Part shown: piece by piece, positions 62,251 to 64,000 of the stretch
Numbering within the stretch: the stretch's first letter is position 1
How the letters are laid out: each line of letters starts with the position of its first letter
Source: Plecoglossus altivelis
Lineage: Eukaryota > Chordata > Actinopteri > Osmeriformes > Plecoglossidae
Length of the DNA: 64,000 nt
NCBI GenBank assembly: GCA_036571765.1
Contig: BROE01000003.1
Location: 16,423,452 to 16,487,451 of the forward strand
Reading direction: 5' to 3'
Position numbers and translations under genes: made by a program
Notes under the pieces: model-generated
Told to the model about the DNA's origin: nothing
Seen by the model: only the letters and a program-made list of their open reading frames with translations
The model's database searches: none

Positions 62251-63054
62251 AGCTTCTCCAGCTGCTAAGTTCAGACTGAGTGCTCCTATCCTGACAGGAG
62301 GGGGAACGGAGAAAGTCCCTTGAGTGTGTAGAAGGATCCAGAAGACTTCCTTCATCAACACCATATTGCCAGCAGACTTCAAACACACTAGGACAACAGC
62401 AGACAGGTCCAGCCCCCCACCCCCCACCCCTTCCAGCCCCGCCCTTGCCCTCCCTCCAGTCCTCCCAGTCCCGCCTCCCGCCCCCCCCATGAGCCCCCTC
62501 CCCAAGCCCCACCCCCCCATATTCCGACCAGCACTGTGATTACATCTAGAAAACGCAATCAAATCCTGAGTGGGAAAGGACCCAGACTGAGAGGCTGAGA
62601 GATGCACTGTGATGACTCGGTCTCTCATCACAAGGTCCAATGTTCACACACGGCTACAAAAAAGAAAAACACAGATGATCAACAACACATCTGTCTAGAC
62701 CAAAACATAGCATTTGGTGCCGCTGACAAAATACTATACTCTACTTGCCTACACAATACAACCCCTAACATAATCAAATATTATTGTATTTGTGCTTGGT
62801 GGGGACATCATCAATTTGCGTAACTCCTCAGCCAAGAACACACTTCTTCTCCAGCACGTCACTTAGTGAGTGTTCCATTAGAACAGGCACAGACACACTT
62901 GTAGCTGCCATCCTGAGGGTTATAATCTTGGATTACAAAGACTGATGGTCACATGGTGTCTCTCCTCCCAGCCCAAGCCAGCACATCCTCTCTGTAGCCT
63001 GTGTTTAGAGAGCTATTAGCTGGTGGAGAGGAACACAAGCGAGGGGCTGCATTC

Positions 63055-63105
63055 TTCTCTCTCTCTCTCTCTCTCTCCTCTCTCCTCTCTTCTCATCTCT
63101 CTCTT

Positions 63106-63136
<31 letters not shown>

Positions 63137-63138
63137 TC

Positions 63139-63173
<35 letters not shown>
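63055..63173. repeat. CT microsatellite
   Basis: (TC)n with short interruptions. A G-rich tract follows at 63276-63345, with a run of 11-12 G near 63330-63341. Confidence 0.95.
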
Positions 63174-63175
<2 letters not shown>

Positions 63176-64000
63176 GTCACTTCTCCTCCCCCCCCCCTAC
63201 TCTCTTTCTCTCTCTCAACCCCCCCGTTTCCATGGTAACCCACACAGGGGAAAGTGGAGCACCAATAGGATGATGGGGGGGAGTGGCGGGTGGGTGGGGG
63301 TGGGAGGGGGGTGGGGGTGGTGGTGTTTGGGGGGGGGGGGTGGGCTTGACGATAGCAGAGGTGGGAGGGTGAAGAGCGAAGCCGAACAATGGGAGAGGCA
63401 GAAAGGCCTCGCGGGAGTGCAGAAAGGCCAGGCCATCTGAGGCTTCCGTCAGAGCCGGAGAGAAAGACGCCAGCTCAGACAATGAAGCTCATCTGCATCC
63501 ACTCGGTCGCTCCGCTTTCATGGATATTCCTCTCACGCTCCGGTCGCTGACATGTCGTCTAGAACGTCAGCGAGCACCAACCAGAAACGCCCGAGCGCTA
63601 CTTGATGGGTCTGCGCCGATGTCTTTGGGGGGATGCGATCTGGGTACTTGGGGTTCACCTCCCACTTTACAGTAGCTTCACCTCATCTGCACTGGAGAGG
63701 AGCAACTTCTGGGTAACATCTGCCTGCCTGGCTTCGTGAGTTTAGGATACGCTCGTCGAAAGGTCGTAGGTCAGGTAACGCAGAAACAAGAGGAAGTGAT
63801 AACCTTGAAAGATTTCCATTTCATGTCGCTCTTCCTATGTTACCACATCCTAACCCTCCTACACACCGCCCAGCCTTGGTAACCCCCCTGGTAACCCTAG
63901 CTACAGGTCATCCTGTAGGTCAGGACACAGCAGGCCCAGTGAATGAGAAACACTTCCTTCGGATACAGGAAATGGACCAGGAAGTGTAAGAGGAAGTTAC

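Larger units (their letters stand above)
53227..64000. other. region upstream of the tspan18 coding exons
   Basis: Because the first coding exon has an acceptor in its 5' UTR, tspan18 transcripts must start further right, so this is probably intron plus promoter. I could not place the non-coding exon. Repeats include 53383-53443 (CA), 55055-55115 (CT), 56133-56420, 58148-58464, 59328-59440, 60167-60252 and 63055-63173. No other gene was recognised. The 237-codon + frame at 57329-58042 has no identifiable domain. Confidence 0.6.

Noticed and set aside
1..64000. CRISPR array, phage, plasmid or bacterial operon
   Set aside because: All tandem repeats lack regular unique spacers, genes are split by spliceosomal introns, and nothing prokaryotic is present.

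Overview
This is animal nuclear DNA, most likely from a ray-finned (teleost) fish. It holds three multi-exon genes with GT-AG introns, large non-coding spacers, and very many CA/GT, CT/GA and C/G-rich microsatellites and minisatellites. All three genes encode complete proteins that match vertebrate families over their full length. I can rebuild each one exon by exon with an open frame and correct splice phases. There is no prokaryotic, viral or plasmid gene content, and I recognise no intact transposon.

Layout: (1) 1-2.7 kb: lmo2 on the + strand, three coding exons, 159 aa, a LIM-only bridging factor of blood and endothelial transcription complexes. (2) 2.7-22.0 kb: intergenic DNA. It contains an indel-rich tandem duplication (5.25-6.75 kb), a 57-bp triple repeat (8.84-9.02 kb) and AT-rich low-repeat stretches (15.3-16.5 and 19.3-21.8 kb) that look like conserved non-coding or regulatory DNA. 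(3) 22.06-39.5 kb: alx4 on the + strand, four coding exons, 369 aa, a paired-class aristaless homeodomain factor of craniofacial and limb/fin mesenchyme, with a probable 3.2-kb 3' UTR. (4) 39.5-47.6 kb: convergent spacer without a recognisable gene. (5) 48.39-53.15 kb: tspan18 on the - strand, seven coding exons, 246 aa, a four-pass tetraspanin. (6) 53.15-64 kb: upstream of the tspan18 start codon, probably a long 5' intron or promoter region of that gene, with repeats and a few regulatory-looking blocks but no recognised coding exon.

The three genes do not form a pathway. They are a syntenic block related to human 11p13-p11.2 (LMO2 ... EXT2-ALX4-CD82-TSPAN18), here compressed and rearranged. 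lmo2 is the direct neighbour of alx4, and no ext2 or cd82 exon was recognised. alx4 and tspan18 are convergent rather than divergent as I remember them in human. Most of the interest lies in the non-coding DNA: pyrimidine-strand satellites abutting several 3' splice sites, a 12-copy 21-bp repeat in a tspan18 intron, a perfect 15-bp hairpin in a candidate enhancer, and signs of a local assembly artefact. I found no convincing new biological system. The ORFs longer than 170 codons outside the three genes are repeat-driven or have no recognisable protein features.
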